This document shows positions 6,950 to 13,711 of a DNA stretch of 13,716 nt, piece after piece. Source of the stretch: an uncultured Clostridia bacterium (GTDB taxonomy: Bacteria > Bacillota > Clostridia > Christensenellales > UBA1242). A program made the position numbers and the translations under genes. The stretch spans positions 1 through 13,716 of the forward strand of contig CAMOHL010000008.1 in NCBI GenBank assembly GCA_946615295.1. The letters are read 5' to 3'. The notes beneath the pieces were generated by a model that made no database searches, was not told the origin of the DNA, and was given only the letters and a program-made list of their open reading frames with translations. The first letter of the stretch is position 1; the number at the start of each line of letters is the position of its first letter.

Positions 6950-6978
6950 TTTATATATTATAGTTCGCAATTTGTCAA
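6950..6978 (-). promoter_or_regulatory. Promoter of the hisS leader transcript
   Basis: Minus strand: TTGACA (6973-6978), a 17-bp spacer, then TATAAA (6950-6955). Predicted +1 near 6943 places the leader ribosome-binding site at the very 5' end and gives a terminated RNA of about 125 nt. The -35 lies only 18 bp beyond the fhs stop. Confidence 0.72.
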
Positions 6979-6995
6979 TCTTTTTATTGTTTATG

Positions 6996-8633
6996 CTAAA
7001 AGAGACCCGATATATTACCGTTTTTGTCAATTTTCATACCCATACTCGCTGGTTTTTTTGAAAGCCCTGGCATAAGTAGCATTTTTCCACACATAACCAC
7101 CAAAAATTTTGCTCCATTTTTGATTTCTATATCATCAACAGTGATATCAAAATTTGTAGGAGCTCCTAAAAGTTTTGGATTATCACTCAAGCTATACTGT
7201 GTTTTAGCAATGACAATTGGATATTTATCAAATCCAAGTCTGTTTATTATTTCAATTTTTGCCTTTGCTTTTTCACTAATTATAACTGATTTGCCACCAT
7301 ATATCTTTGTTACAACATTCAAAATCTTGTTTTCAACAGTGTCATTCAATTCATAGGCATAATTTAGTTTGTATTCTTTATCACACAATTTAACAACTTC
7401 TTTTGCAAGTTGAATAGCCCCCATTCCACCTTTCGCCCAAACTTCATTGACAATCACATTCGCTTTGTCTTTCAACATTTCCTTAACAAGTTTCACTTCG
7501 GCATCGGTATCAGTTGCAAATTTGTTTAAGGTTACAACGGTTGGCACATTATACACATTCGTCAGATTTTCAAGGTGCTTTAAAAGGTTTGGCATTCCAT
7601 TTTTTAGTGCATCCAAACTTTCAATATCTAATTCGTTTTTATCAGCACCCCCATTGAACTTGAGTGCTTTTATTGTTGCAACTAAAACAACACAATTTGG
7701 TTTAATATCTGCCAATCTACACTTGATATCTAAAAATTTTTCGGCACCCAAATCAGAACCAAAACCAGCTTCAGTAACCGTATAATCAGCAAGAGACATT
7801 GCTGTTTTTGTTGCAATAATACTATTGCAACCATGTGCGATATTTGCAAATGGCCCCATATGAATAATTGCAGGCGTTCCACCTAGTGTTTGCACCAAAT
7901 TTGGTTTCATTGCGTCTTTAAGAAGTATTGCCATTGCATTTTCAACTTTTAAATCTCTAGCGTAAATTGGGTTACCGTTTTTATCTAATGCAACCATTAT
8001 ATCGCCAAGTCTTGTTTTTAAATCTTCAATATCTTTTGCAAGGCACATAATTGCCATAATCTCACTTGCTGCTGTTATGTTAAACTTTTCTTTTCTTTCA
8101 TATTCACTGCAAATATCAACATCTCTCAATGCCCTGTCGTTTATATCTAAACACCTATTAAACATTATTGTCTTCTCATCAATGTTCAGCTCATTACCTT
8201 GAAAAATGTGATTATCAATGTTTGCACATAACAAATTGTTTGCAGAGGTAATTGCATGAAAATCTCCATTGAAATGCAAGTTTATGTCTTCCATTGGCAC
8301 AACTTGACTATAACCTCCACCAGTAGCTCCACCTTTCATTCCAAAAACAGGTCCAAGTGATGGTTCTCTCAAAGCAAGAGCCGTTTTCTTTTTTAATTGA
8401 GTTAGTGCATCGGCAAGTCCAATGGCAACCGTTGTTTTTCCATTTCCAGAAGCAGTTGGATTTATTGCTGTAACCAAAACTAATTTACCTAAGCTTTCTT
8501 TTATACCACAATTTATTTTTGCTTTGTAATCACCAAACAAAATAATATCACTTTTTTTTATACCAATTTTTTTTGCAATTTTTATAATTGGTTTCCATTT
8601 TGTTGAATTTGCAATTTCTATATCTGTTTTCAT
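6996..8633 (-). CDS. fhs: Formate-tetrahydrofolate ligase
   Basis: This 545-aa protein (family usually about 555) makes 10-formyl-THF from formate, THF and ATP in one-carbon metabolism, feeding purine and fMet-tRNA synthesis. The nucleotide loop is NPTASGNGKTT (58-68). The family signature REPSLGPVFGMKGG followed by GGGYSQVVPMEDINLHF spans 89-121. The C-terminus carries PGLSKKPAS and ends NISGLF, so the gene is full length. The loop is unusual in having Ser-Gly-Asn where PAGEGKT(T/S) is typical. ATG 8633 has AGGAG 7-8 nt upstream. The stop is TAG. No terminator lies between it and the hisS leader promoter, so fhs transcripts may run into the attenuator. No riboswitch (for example the ZTP class) fits in its short leader. 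Confidence 0.96.
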   Translation of the reverse strand: MKTDIEIANSTKWKPIIKIAKKIGIKKSDIILFGDYKAKINCGIKESLGKLVLVTAINPTASGNGKTTVAIGLADALTQLKKKTALALREPSLGPVFGMKGGATGGGYSQVVPMEDINLHFNGDFHAITSANNLLCANIDNHIFQGNELNIDEKTIMFNRCLDINDRALRDVDICSEYERKEKFNITAASEIMAIMCLAKDIEDLKTRLGDIMVALDKNGNPIYARDLKVENAMAILLKDAMKPNLVQTLGGTPAIIHMGPFANIAHGCNSIIATKTAMSLADYTVTEAGFGSDLGAEKFLDIKCRLADIKPNCVVLVATIKALKFNGGADKNELDIESLDALKNGMPNLLKHLENLTNVYNVPTVVTLNKFATDTDAEVKLVKEMLKDKANVIVNEVWAKGGMGAIQLAKEVVKLCDKEYKLNYAYELNDTVENKILNVVTKIYGGKSVIISEKAKAKIEIINRLGFDKYPIVIAKTQYSLSDNPKLLGAPTNFDITVDDIEIKNGAKFLVVMCGKMLLMPGLSKKPASMGMKIDKNGNISGLF

Positions 8634-8677
8634 ATTTACTCCTATTTTTTATATTTTAGACAATAATCTTTATAATA

Positions 8678-8686
8678 ATTATATCA
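8678..8686 (-). promoter_or_regulatory. Extended -10 promoter element of fhs
   Basis: Minus strand: TGATATAAT is a perfect -10 with a TGn extension, but no good -35 lies 17 bp upstream. Predicted +1 near 8671 gives a leader of about 38 nt. It is divergent from the pepF promoter. Confidence 0.55.
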
Positions 8687-8735
8687 TGATACATTAAATT
8701 TATAAAATAATAATCAATATTATTCACAAACTAAT

Positions 8736-8764
8736 TTGACGAAATATTAATAAAATAATATAAT
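8736..8764 (+). promoter_or_regulatory. Promoter of pepF
   Basis: TTGACG (8736-8741), a 17-bp spacer, then TATAAT (8759-8764). Predicted +1 near 8771 coincides with the first base of the GAGGT ribosome-binding site, leaving an 8-nt leader. Confidence 0.8.
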
Positions 8765-8778
8765 CATTTTGAGGTAAT

Positions 8779-10563
8779 ATGGAAATAGAAATTATAGACA
8801 AAAAATATAAATGGAACTTACAAGATATTTATAAAAACCACATTGAATTTGAAGGCGATTTGCAAAAATTAAGTCAAAATGTTGAAAAATTTGCAAATTT
8901 TAAGGGAAAATTATCAAATTTTGACCAACTTTTGCAATATTTTATTTTTAGTGAGGAATTTGAAAAATTGCTTGAAAAAGTAAATTCTTATATTATGCTA
9001 AATCATGACACAAATTTGCAAGACGAAAAATTTGTGAAATATAATGAAGAACTTAATTTGATTCTTTTTAAACTTTCAAATATAACTTCTTTTGTGATGC
9101 CAGAATTATCTAAAATTGACAATAAAATTTTGAAAGAACTTTTGAAAGACAAAAGATTTGAAAATTATAATTTGGAAATCGAAAGCATTATTGAAAACAA
9201 AATCCACACTCTGACAGAGAAAGAAGAAACTGCTCTTTCCACAGTAACAAAATTTTCAAATGGTTTTAGTGAAGTTTATGAAGCAATCACACAAAACGAC
9301 TTTAAGTTTGATGATGTTAAAGTTGATGGCAAAGATATGCCACTCACACAGAGTTCTTATTCTATGTTTATTGAAAGTAAAGATAGAATTGTTAGAACAA
9401 CTGCCTACAACAATTTATACAAAGTGATAAATCAATTTGCTAGATCTGTATCAATAAACTACATCAATTTTGCAAAGATGATTTCTAGTGATATGGAGTT
9501 AAGAAAATATAGTTCAACATTTGATATGATGTTCAAATCAAGCAAACTACCAAAATCAATATTTTATAGTTTGATTGATAATGTCAACAAACACATAGAT
9601 CTAGAAAAACAATACTTTACTTTACTAAAAGAAACTTTAAAAATTGATGACTTTGGATTTCAAGATGTATATCAAAGCATTGTGAAAGATTATAACAAGG
9701 AATGGACTGTTGATGAACAACAACAGATTGTTAAAAATGCTCTTTTGCCACTTGGAGATGAGTATCAAAAATTGCTTGATTCTGCATTTGAAAATTCTTG
9801 GGTTGATTATTATCAAAATGAGCACAAAAAAAGTGGTGGATATATGCTGGGAGTATATGGAATTCATCCTTTTATTCTTTTAAATGACACTGCAAAATAT
9901 GATAGTCTTTCAACACTAGCACATGAGCTTGGTCATGCAATGCACTCGTATTTATCTGACAGTAGTCAACCATATTCAAAACATCAATACGAAATTTTTA
10001 TTGCTGAAATTGCAAGTACAACAAATGAAATTTTGCTAAACAAGTATATGTTAAAAACTGCAAAAACAGATGAAGAAAAACTTTTTTATCTCAATCACTA
10101 TGTGCAATCATTCAAATCTACGGTTTTTAGACAAACAATGTTTGCCGAGTTTGAAGATTTTGTTTTTGACAAAATTGAAAAAGATGAAATTTTAAGCCCT
10201 GAAATTTTGGATGAAAAATATAAAGAATTGCTTGAAAAACATTTTGCTGGTATTGTAAAAATAGACAAAAACATCATTCACGAGTGGCTAAGAATACCAC
10301 ACTTTTACACTCCTTATTATGTGTTTCAATATGCAACAAGTTTTATTACTGCGGTTTATATTGCAAACTCAATCTTGAATAACAAACCAAATGCAGTTGA
10401 AAACTATATAAACATTTTGAAGAGTGGCGGAAGTGATTATCCATTGAATATTTTAAACAAATATGGTATTGATTTGCAAAGCAACTATTTATATGATTAT
10501 GCCTTTGATGACTTAAAACAAGCTCTTGATGAAATTGAATTTTTACAACATAATAAAAAATAA
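8779..10563 (+). CDS. pepF: Oligoendopeptidase F (M3B zinc metallopeptidase)
   Basis: This 594-aa protein has the normal family length (about 600). An N-terminal helical oligopeptidase domain (about 1-190) is followed by the M3 catalytic domain. The zinc site is HELGH (382-386), with Glu410 in FIAEIASTTNE as probable third ligand. IPHFYTPYYVFQYA (506-519) matches the substrate-binding His/Tyr segment of the family. It lacks a signal peptide, so it should degrade oligopeptides in the cytosol, perhaps recycling peptides or cleaved leaders. ATG 8779 has GAGGT at 8771-8775. It is transcribed divergently from fhs and is monocistronic; its stop codon lies in the stem of a strong terminator. Exact peptide specificity is unknown. 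Confidence 0.95.
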   Translation: MEIEIIDKKYKWNLQDIYKNHIEFEGDLQKLSQNVEKFANFKGKLSNFDQLLQYFIFSEEFEKLLEKVNSYIMLNHDTNLQDEKFVKYNEELNLILFKLSNITSFVMPELSKIDNKILKELLKDKRFENYNLEIESIIENKIHTLTEKEETALSTVTKFSNGFSEVYEAITQNDFKFDDVKVDGKDMPLTQSSYSMFIESKDRIVRTTAYNNLYKVINQFARSVSINYINFAKMISSDMELRKYSSTFDMMFKSSKLPKSIFYSLIDNVNKHIDLEKQYFTLLKETLKIDDFGFQDVYQSIVKDYNKEWTVDEQQQIVKNALLPLGDEYQKLLDSAFENSWVDYYQNEHKKSGGYMLGVYGIHPFILLNDTAKYDSLSTLAHELGHAMHSYLSDSSQPYSKHQYEIFIAEIASTTNEILLNKYMLKTAKTDEEKLFYLNHYVQSFKSTVFRQTMFAEFEDFVFDKIEKDEILSPEILDEKYKELLEKHFAGIVKIDKNIIHEWLRIPHFYTPYYVFQYATSFITAVYIANSILNNKPNAVENYINILKSGGSDYPLNILNKYGIDLQSNYLYDYAFDDLKQALDEIEFLQHNKK

Positions 10564-10591
10564 CATAGATTAGCTTCTATGTTATTTTTTT
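10555..10591. terminator. Bidirectional terminator between pepF and parB
   Basis: The stem TAACATAGA (10561-10569) pairs with TCTATGTTA (10576-10584) around loop TTAGCT. It is extended by A6 on the left and T7 on the right. The pepF stop TAA is part of the left arm. On the minus strand it also reads as stem plus U-tract and would serve parB. Confidence 0.9.
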
Positions 10592-10593
10592 GA

Positions 10594-10672
10594 TTTTTTT
10601 AAAAAATTATCCGTTTTTTGGCAATTTTTGATGATTTTTTGCTGTTTTTTTGTATTTTTTTCACAATTTTTT
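10594..10672. repeat. Helically phased T-tracts: probable intrinsically curved DNA
   Basis: Seven runs of five to seven T occur at 10594-10600, 10614-10619, 10625-10629, 10635-10640, 10645-10651, 10655-10661 and 10667-10672. Successive centres from the second run on are 10.5, 10.5, 10.5, 10 and 11.5 bp apart; the first is about two turns upstream. Spacing at the helical repeat is the known pattern for static DNA bending. No gene lies between the pepF terminator and the parB stop (10775). Confidence 0.7.
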
Positions 10673-10774
10673 AAAATTATTATATTTTATATAATTTTTT
10701 ATTTACAAATAAATTACACTATAAAAAACAATTTCTATTTTAAAATCAAAATTCTACTTTATATTTTCAAGAGA

Positions 10775-11668
10775 TTATTTTGCTTTTTCCATAATTTCAG
10801 CAATTCTATCAAGGTCGGTTCTGCTGTAATAATCTATATAGATTCTACCTTTGTTGTCATTTCCAACAACACCAACTTTTGTCCCCAAAATTCTTTTCAT
10901 ATCTTCAACAAGTTGTTTTAGTTCAACTGATTGATCAGCCACAGGGTTTCTTGTAGTTTTACCCTTGACTGCTTTTTCCAAATCTCTAACTGTTAGCTTT
11001 TTTTCGCAAACTTGTTTTGCAAGCTTGATTTGAGCATTTCTATCAACAACAGCAACCAAGCTTCTTGCATGACCTGCAGAAATTTTTCCTTGTTCAATCA
11101 TAGAAATAACTTCAGGTTCGAGATTCAATAGTCTAATTGTGTTAGCAACAACTGGTCTTGACTTTCCCAATCTATCAGCAACTTTTTCTTGTGTCCAGCC
11201 ATAGTCAGTCATAAGTTTTTTCATTGCTCTTGCGCATTCCATTGGGTTTAAATCTTCCCTTTGTAAATTTTCAAGTAAGCTAACTTCTGCAATTTGGCTT
11301 TCAGTATAATTTTTTACTATAGCAGGTATTGTATTTAGTCCAGCAAGCTTTGTTGCGCGATATCTTCTTTCACCAGCTATAATCATGTATCTTTCACCAA
11401 TCTTAACAACAATAATTGGTTGCACAACACCATGTACTTTTATACTGGCTGACAAATCAGCAAGCGCTTTTTGATCAAAATTCTTTCTTGGCTGATTGAT
11501 ATTTGTATCGATCTCATCAACTGGCAACATTACAACATTTTCGTTAGATTCATAATTGTTACTGTTTTGCGAAATATTATTTATTCTGTTTTCTTTTTCA
11601 AGTTCTTCTACAGAGTTGTTATAAACTCCAAACAAACTTTCAAGTCCTCTTCCTAATCCATTTTTCAT
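10775..11668 (-). CDS. parB: Chromosome-partitioning protein ParB (Spo0J), CTP-dependent clamp
   Basis: This 297-aa protein binds parS, loads as a CTP-driven sliding clamp near the origin, and works with ParA in chromosome segregation. The N-terminus MKNGLGRGLESLF matches the ParA-stimulating peptide. A variable linker follows (about 14-45). The CTP-binding domain (46-140) carries GERRYRA (99-105) and ENLQRED (133-139). The parS-reading helix-turn-helix spans WTQEKVADRLGKSRPVVANTIRLL (158-181), with GHARSL at 199-204, and the C-terminal dimerisation domain is about 248-297. ATG 11668 has GAGGT at 11674-11678. It is 13 bp downstream of parA, so co-transcribed. Adjacency to parA and the full N-terminal ParA-contact motif favour Spo0J over its paralogue Noc. 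Confidence 0.96.
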   Translation of the reverse strand: MKNGLGRGLESLFGVYNNSVEELEKENRINNISQNSNNYESNENVVMLPVDEIDTNINQPRKNFDQKALADLSASIKVHGVVQPIIVVKIGERYMIIAGERRYRATKLAGLNTIPAIVKNYTESQIAEVSLLENLQREDLNPMECARAMKKLMTDYGWTQEKVADRLGKSRPVVANTIRLLNLEPEVISMIEQGKISAGHARSLVAVVDRNAQIKLAKQVCEKKLTVRDLEKAVKGKTTRNPVADQSVELKQLVEDMKRILGTKVGVVGNDNKGRIYIDYYSRTDLDRIAEIMEKAK

Positions 11669-11681
11669 AATTTACCTCTAA

Positions 11682-12446
11682 TTATTTATTCCTTTCAAGT
11701 AATTCAACTGCTAATTCTTTGTATGCAATGCCACCCTTGCTCTTTGGATCATACTTACAAATTGGCAATCCGTAGCTTGGTGCTTCTGCAAGCCTTATAT
11801 TGTTTGGAATGACAGTGTCAAAAACCTTCTTTCCAAAAAACTTTCTTATTTCTTCACTTACCTGATTAACCAAATTACTTCTTTTGTCTTTCATTGTAAG
11901 AACAACGCCTTCAACATCAATTGCTTCGTTAAGATGCTTTTTGACTAGTTTTATTGTGTTCATCAATTGAGTCAAACCTTCAAGTGCAAAGAAATGACAT
12001 TGAATAGGTATTAAAACAGAATCGCAAGCAGTTAGAGCGTTTACAGTTAATAGTCCTAGTGATGGTGGACAATCTATACAAATATAATCATAGAGATTTT
12101 TTAATCTATTTAGAATATTTTTGAGAACTCTTTCTCTATTATCCATTGAAACAAGTTCAATTTCTGCTCCAGCAAGATTGATTTCACTTGGCATAATATC
12201 AAGTCCATCAACACAGCTTCTTTTTATAACTTCTTCAACATAATTTTCGCCAACAATAACATTGTATACACTTTTTAAGTCATTATCTTTATCTAATCCT
12301 ACAGCACTTGTAGCATTGCCTTGTGGATCTAAATCTATCAATAATACCTTCTTGCCCATTGTAGCCAGATAGGCACTTAAATTAACACAAGTTGTTGTTT
12401 TTCCAACACCGCCCTTTTGATTGGCGAATGCAATAATTTTTCCCAT
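11682..12446 (-). CDS. parA: Chromosome-partitioning ATPase ParA (Soj)
   Basis: This 254-aa protein (family about 253) is a deviant-Walker P-loop ATPase. It binds DNA non-specifically as an ATP dimer, and its ATPase is stimulated by ParB; in Bacillus it also acts on DnaA. The deviant Walker A KGGVGKTT (11-18) has both signature lysines (K11, K16). DLDPQGNAT is at 38-46 and the Walker B segment CIDCPPSLG at 123-131. The family C-terminal motif RLAEAPSYGLPICKYDPKSKG spans 218-238. ATG 12446 is chosen because AAGGAG (12453-12458) precedes it. The frame is open to 12476, but that extension covers the -10 element. It is the first gene of the parA-parB operon, with a parS-like site 67 bp upstream. 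Confidence 0.96.
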   Translation of the reverse strand: MGKIIAFANQKGGVGKTTTCVNLSAYLATMGKKVLLIDLDPQGNATSAVGLDKDNDLKSVYNVIVGENYVEEVIKRSCVDGLDIMPSEINLAGAEIELVSMDNRERVLKNILNRLKNLYDYICIDCPPSLGLLTVNALTACDSVLIPIQCHFFALEGLTQLMNTIKLVKKHLNEAIDVEGVVLTMKDKRSNLVNQVSEEIRKFFGKKVFDTVIPNNIRLAEAPSYGLPICKYDPKSKGGIAYKELAVELLERNK

Positions 12447-12466
12447 AGTATTCTCCTTACAATAAA

Positions 12467-12495
12467 AGTATAGCAAATAAATTTTCTTTTAACAA
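12467..12495 (-). promoter_or_regulatory. Promoter of parA-parB
   Basis: Minus strand: TTGTTA (12490-12495), a 17-bp spacer ending in TGC, then TATACT (12467-12472), giving an extended -10. Predicted +1 near 12460 leaves a 14-nt leader carrying AAGGAG. The first parS-like site ends 18 bp upstream of the -35, so ParB spreading could influence it. Confidence 0.75.
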
Positions 12496-12512
12496 GTATT
12501 TTTATACAAAAA

Positions 12513-12528
12513 TGTTTCACATGAAACA
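12513..12528 (+). promoter_or_regulatory. parS-like ParB-binding site 1
   Basis: TGTTTCACATGAAACA matches the Bacillus parS consensus TGTTNCACGTGAAACA except for A at position 9. It lies just upstream of the parA promoter. Confidence 0.85.
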
Positions 12529-12588
12529 ATTTTACATTATTTTTTATTTATTATACACTGCACTATATTGTTTTGATATATTTACACC

Positions 12589-12649
12589 CTTATCGTATAA
12601 CTTATTTTAAATTTGTCATATGATAAGATTTGGTGTTATAACAAATCTT
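12589..12649. repeat. Two overlapping inverted repeats
   Basis: CTTATCGTAT (12589-12598) faces ATATGATAAG (12618-12627), 10 bp with one G-U. AAGATTTG (12625-12632) faces CAAATCTT (12642-12649), 8 bp. They share bases and could be alternative hairpins. Neither has a T-tract, so they are not clear terminators; the function is unknown. Confidence 0.45.
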
Positions 12650-12776
12650 TGTTTAGCTCTTTCTATTGTTTAATTGTATTTTATTTTTACAGTTTAATAT
12701 TATTATTTATATAATTCTATTTTTAACGAGTTAAGTTGCAAATGAATTATTAGATATCTTTATTGTTTACAACAGT

Positions 12777-12792
12777 TGTTTCACATGAAACA
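12777..12792 (+). promoter_or_regulatory. parS-like ParB-binding site 2
   Basis: TGTTTCACATGAAACA, identical to sites 1 and 3 and in the same orientation. Flanking AGT/ACT extends the arms to AGTTGTTTC/GAAACAACT. It lies 264 bp from site 1. Confidence 0.86.
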
Positions 12793-12871
12793 ACTCGATT
12801 ACGATAAATACTTATTCAGTTTACTTTTATAAGTAGTGCAAAATGATTTTGTTTTTAAATAAATAAAAAAA

Positions 12872-12887
12872 TGTTTCACATGAAACA
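12872..12887 (+). promoter_or_regulatory. parS-like ParB-binding site 3, within a terminator-like hairpin
   Basis: TGTTTCACATGAAACA, 95 bp from site 2. Flanking A- and T-runs extend it to AAAAATGTTTC/GAAACATTTTT with a 4-nt loop and, on the minus strand, a T7 run. It could therefore also terminate the rsmG transcript, which ends 113 bp upstream. Confidence 0.86.
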
Positions 12888-13000
12888 TTTTTATTTACAA
12901 TAGGAGTATACTGTATTTTTTATTTTTTATATCTTAATTGTTTTTTAATTAAATTACAAATATGATATCAATTACAATAAAAACACAATGCTTATATGTT

Positions 13001-13711
13001 TTATTCAATTGGAGCTGTTCTTGGTTTGTTCTTATCTCTTGGATACAAATTACTTGTCTTTATTTCCTTTTTTATAAACACAAGTTTTCTAACAATATCT
13101 TCGATAAGCTTATATTCTTTAACTTCAACAAGCGAGCCACCTAGTTTTTTTATTGCAGTTTTTGATAAACTTATCTCATCATCAATATCAATACTTTTAT
13201 ATGCAATAAAATATCCGCCAATTTTCACAAAAGGTAAACAGTATTCTGCAAGTGTGTTTAGTTTTGCAACTGCTCTTGCGACAACATAATCAAATGAGTT
13301 CAAATATTTGTTTTTAAAATCCACATCTTCAACTCTTGTGTGAATTGCTCTTATCCCATTAAGCTCCAGAAGTTCAATAAGTTGATTTAAAAATACAATT
13401 CTTTTGTTTAAACTATCAACAAGAGTAATATCCAAATCTGGCCTAATAATTTTTAATACTACTCCGGGAAATCCTGCACCTGTGCCAATATCACAAACTG
13501 TTGAACCTGTTTTATAGTTGTTTACTCCTTGCATACTGTCAGCAAAATGTTTTAAAAAAACATCTTCCTTTTCAACTATTGCTGTTAAATTTACATTTTT
13601 ATTATATTCAACAAGAAAATTATAATACTTTTCAAGCTTTTCAAAAATTTCTTGAGTTGGCTCAATATTGTTTTGTTTCAATACCTCTGAAATAATCTTT
13701 TTGTAATCCAT
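13001..13711 (-). CDS. rsmG: 16S rRNA (guanine527-N7)-methyltransferase RsmG (GidB)
   Basis: This 236-aa protein (Bacillus RsmG about 239) is a Rossmann-fold SAM-dependent methyltransferase that makes m7G527 in 16S rRNA, the site tied to low-level streptomycin resistance when lost. The SAM-binding motif CDIGTGAGFPGVVLKI lies at 73-88. The acidic VDSLNKRIVFLNQL segment (97-110), VARAVAKLNTL and the C-terminal YPRDKNKPRTAP match the family. ATG 13711 gives a full-length protein. Its ribosome-binding site lies beyond the window edge, so the start is supported by length and N-terminal alignment only. It precedes parA as in many Bacillota, where mnmG usually lies upstream. Confidence 0.95.
   Translation of the reverse strand: MDYKKIISEVLKQNNIEPTQEIFEKLEKYYNFLVEYNKNVNLTAIVEKEDVFLKHFADSMQGVNNYKTGSTVCDIGTGAGFPGVVLKIIRPDLDITLVDSLNKRIVFLNQLIELLELNGIRAIHTRVEDVDFKNKYLNSFDYVVARAVAKLNTLAEYCLPFVKIGGYFIAYKSIDIDDEISLSKTAIKKLGGSLVEVKEYKLIEDIVRKLVFIKKEIKTSNLYPRDKNKPRTAPIE

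Larger units (their letters stand above)
12496..13000. other. rsmG-parA intergenic region carrying a parS cluster
   Basis: About 500 AT-rich bp without a credible gene. It contains three parS-like sites and two inverted repeats (12589-12649). In many Bacillota a noc gene lies here; none is present. No cluster of DnaA boxes is visible, so I do not call an origin. There is no A/T-free or GC-rich RNA gene signal. Confidence 0.7.

Noticed and set aside
6805..6995. T-box riboswitch upstream of hisS
   Set aside because: I see no T-box sequence, specifier stem or similar elements. The leader peptide and hairpins explain the region better.
8634..8778. ZTP or other riboswitch upstream of fhs
   Set aside because: The predicted leader is only about 38 nt and contains no structured or conserved motif.
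12447..12476. Upstream start extending ParA by 10 residues
   Set aside because: It covers the promoter -10 and lacks a ribosome-binding site. ATG 12446 has AAGGAG and gives the standard ParA N-terminus.
12496..13000. Possible noc gene or Noc-binding site between rsmG and parA
   Set aside because: No ORF of suitable size exists and no ATTTCCCGGGAAAT-like palindrome is present.
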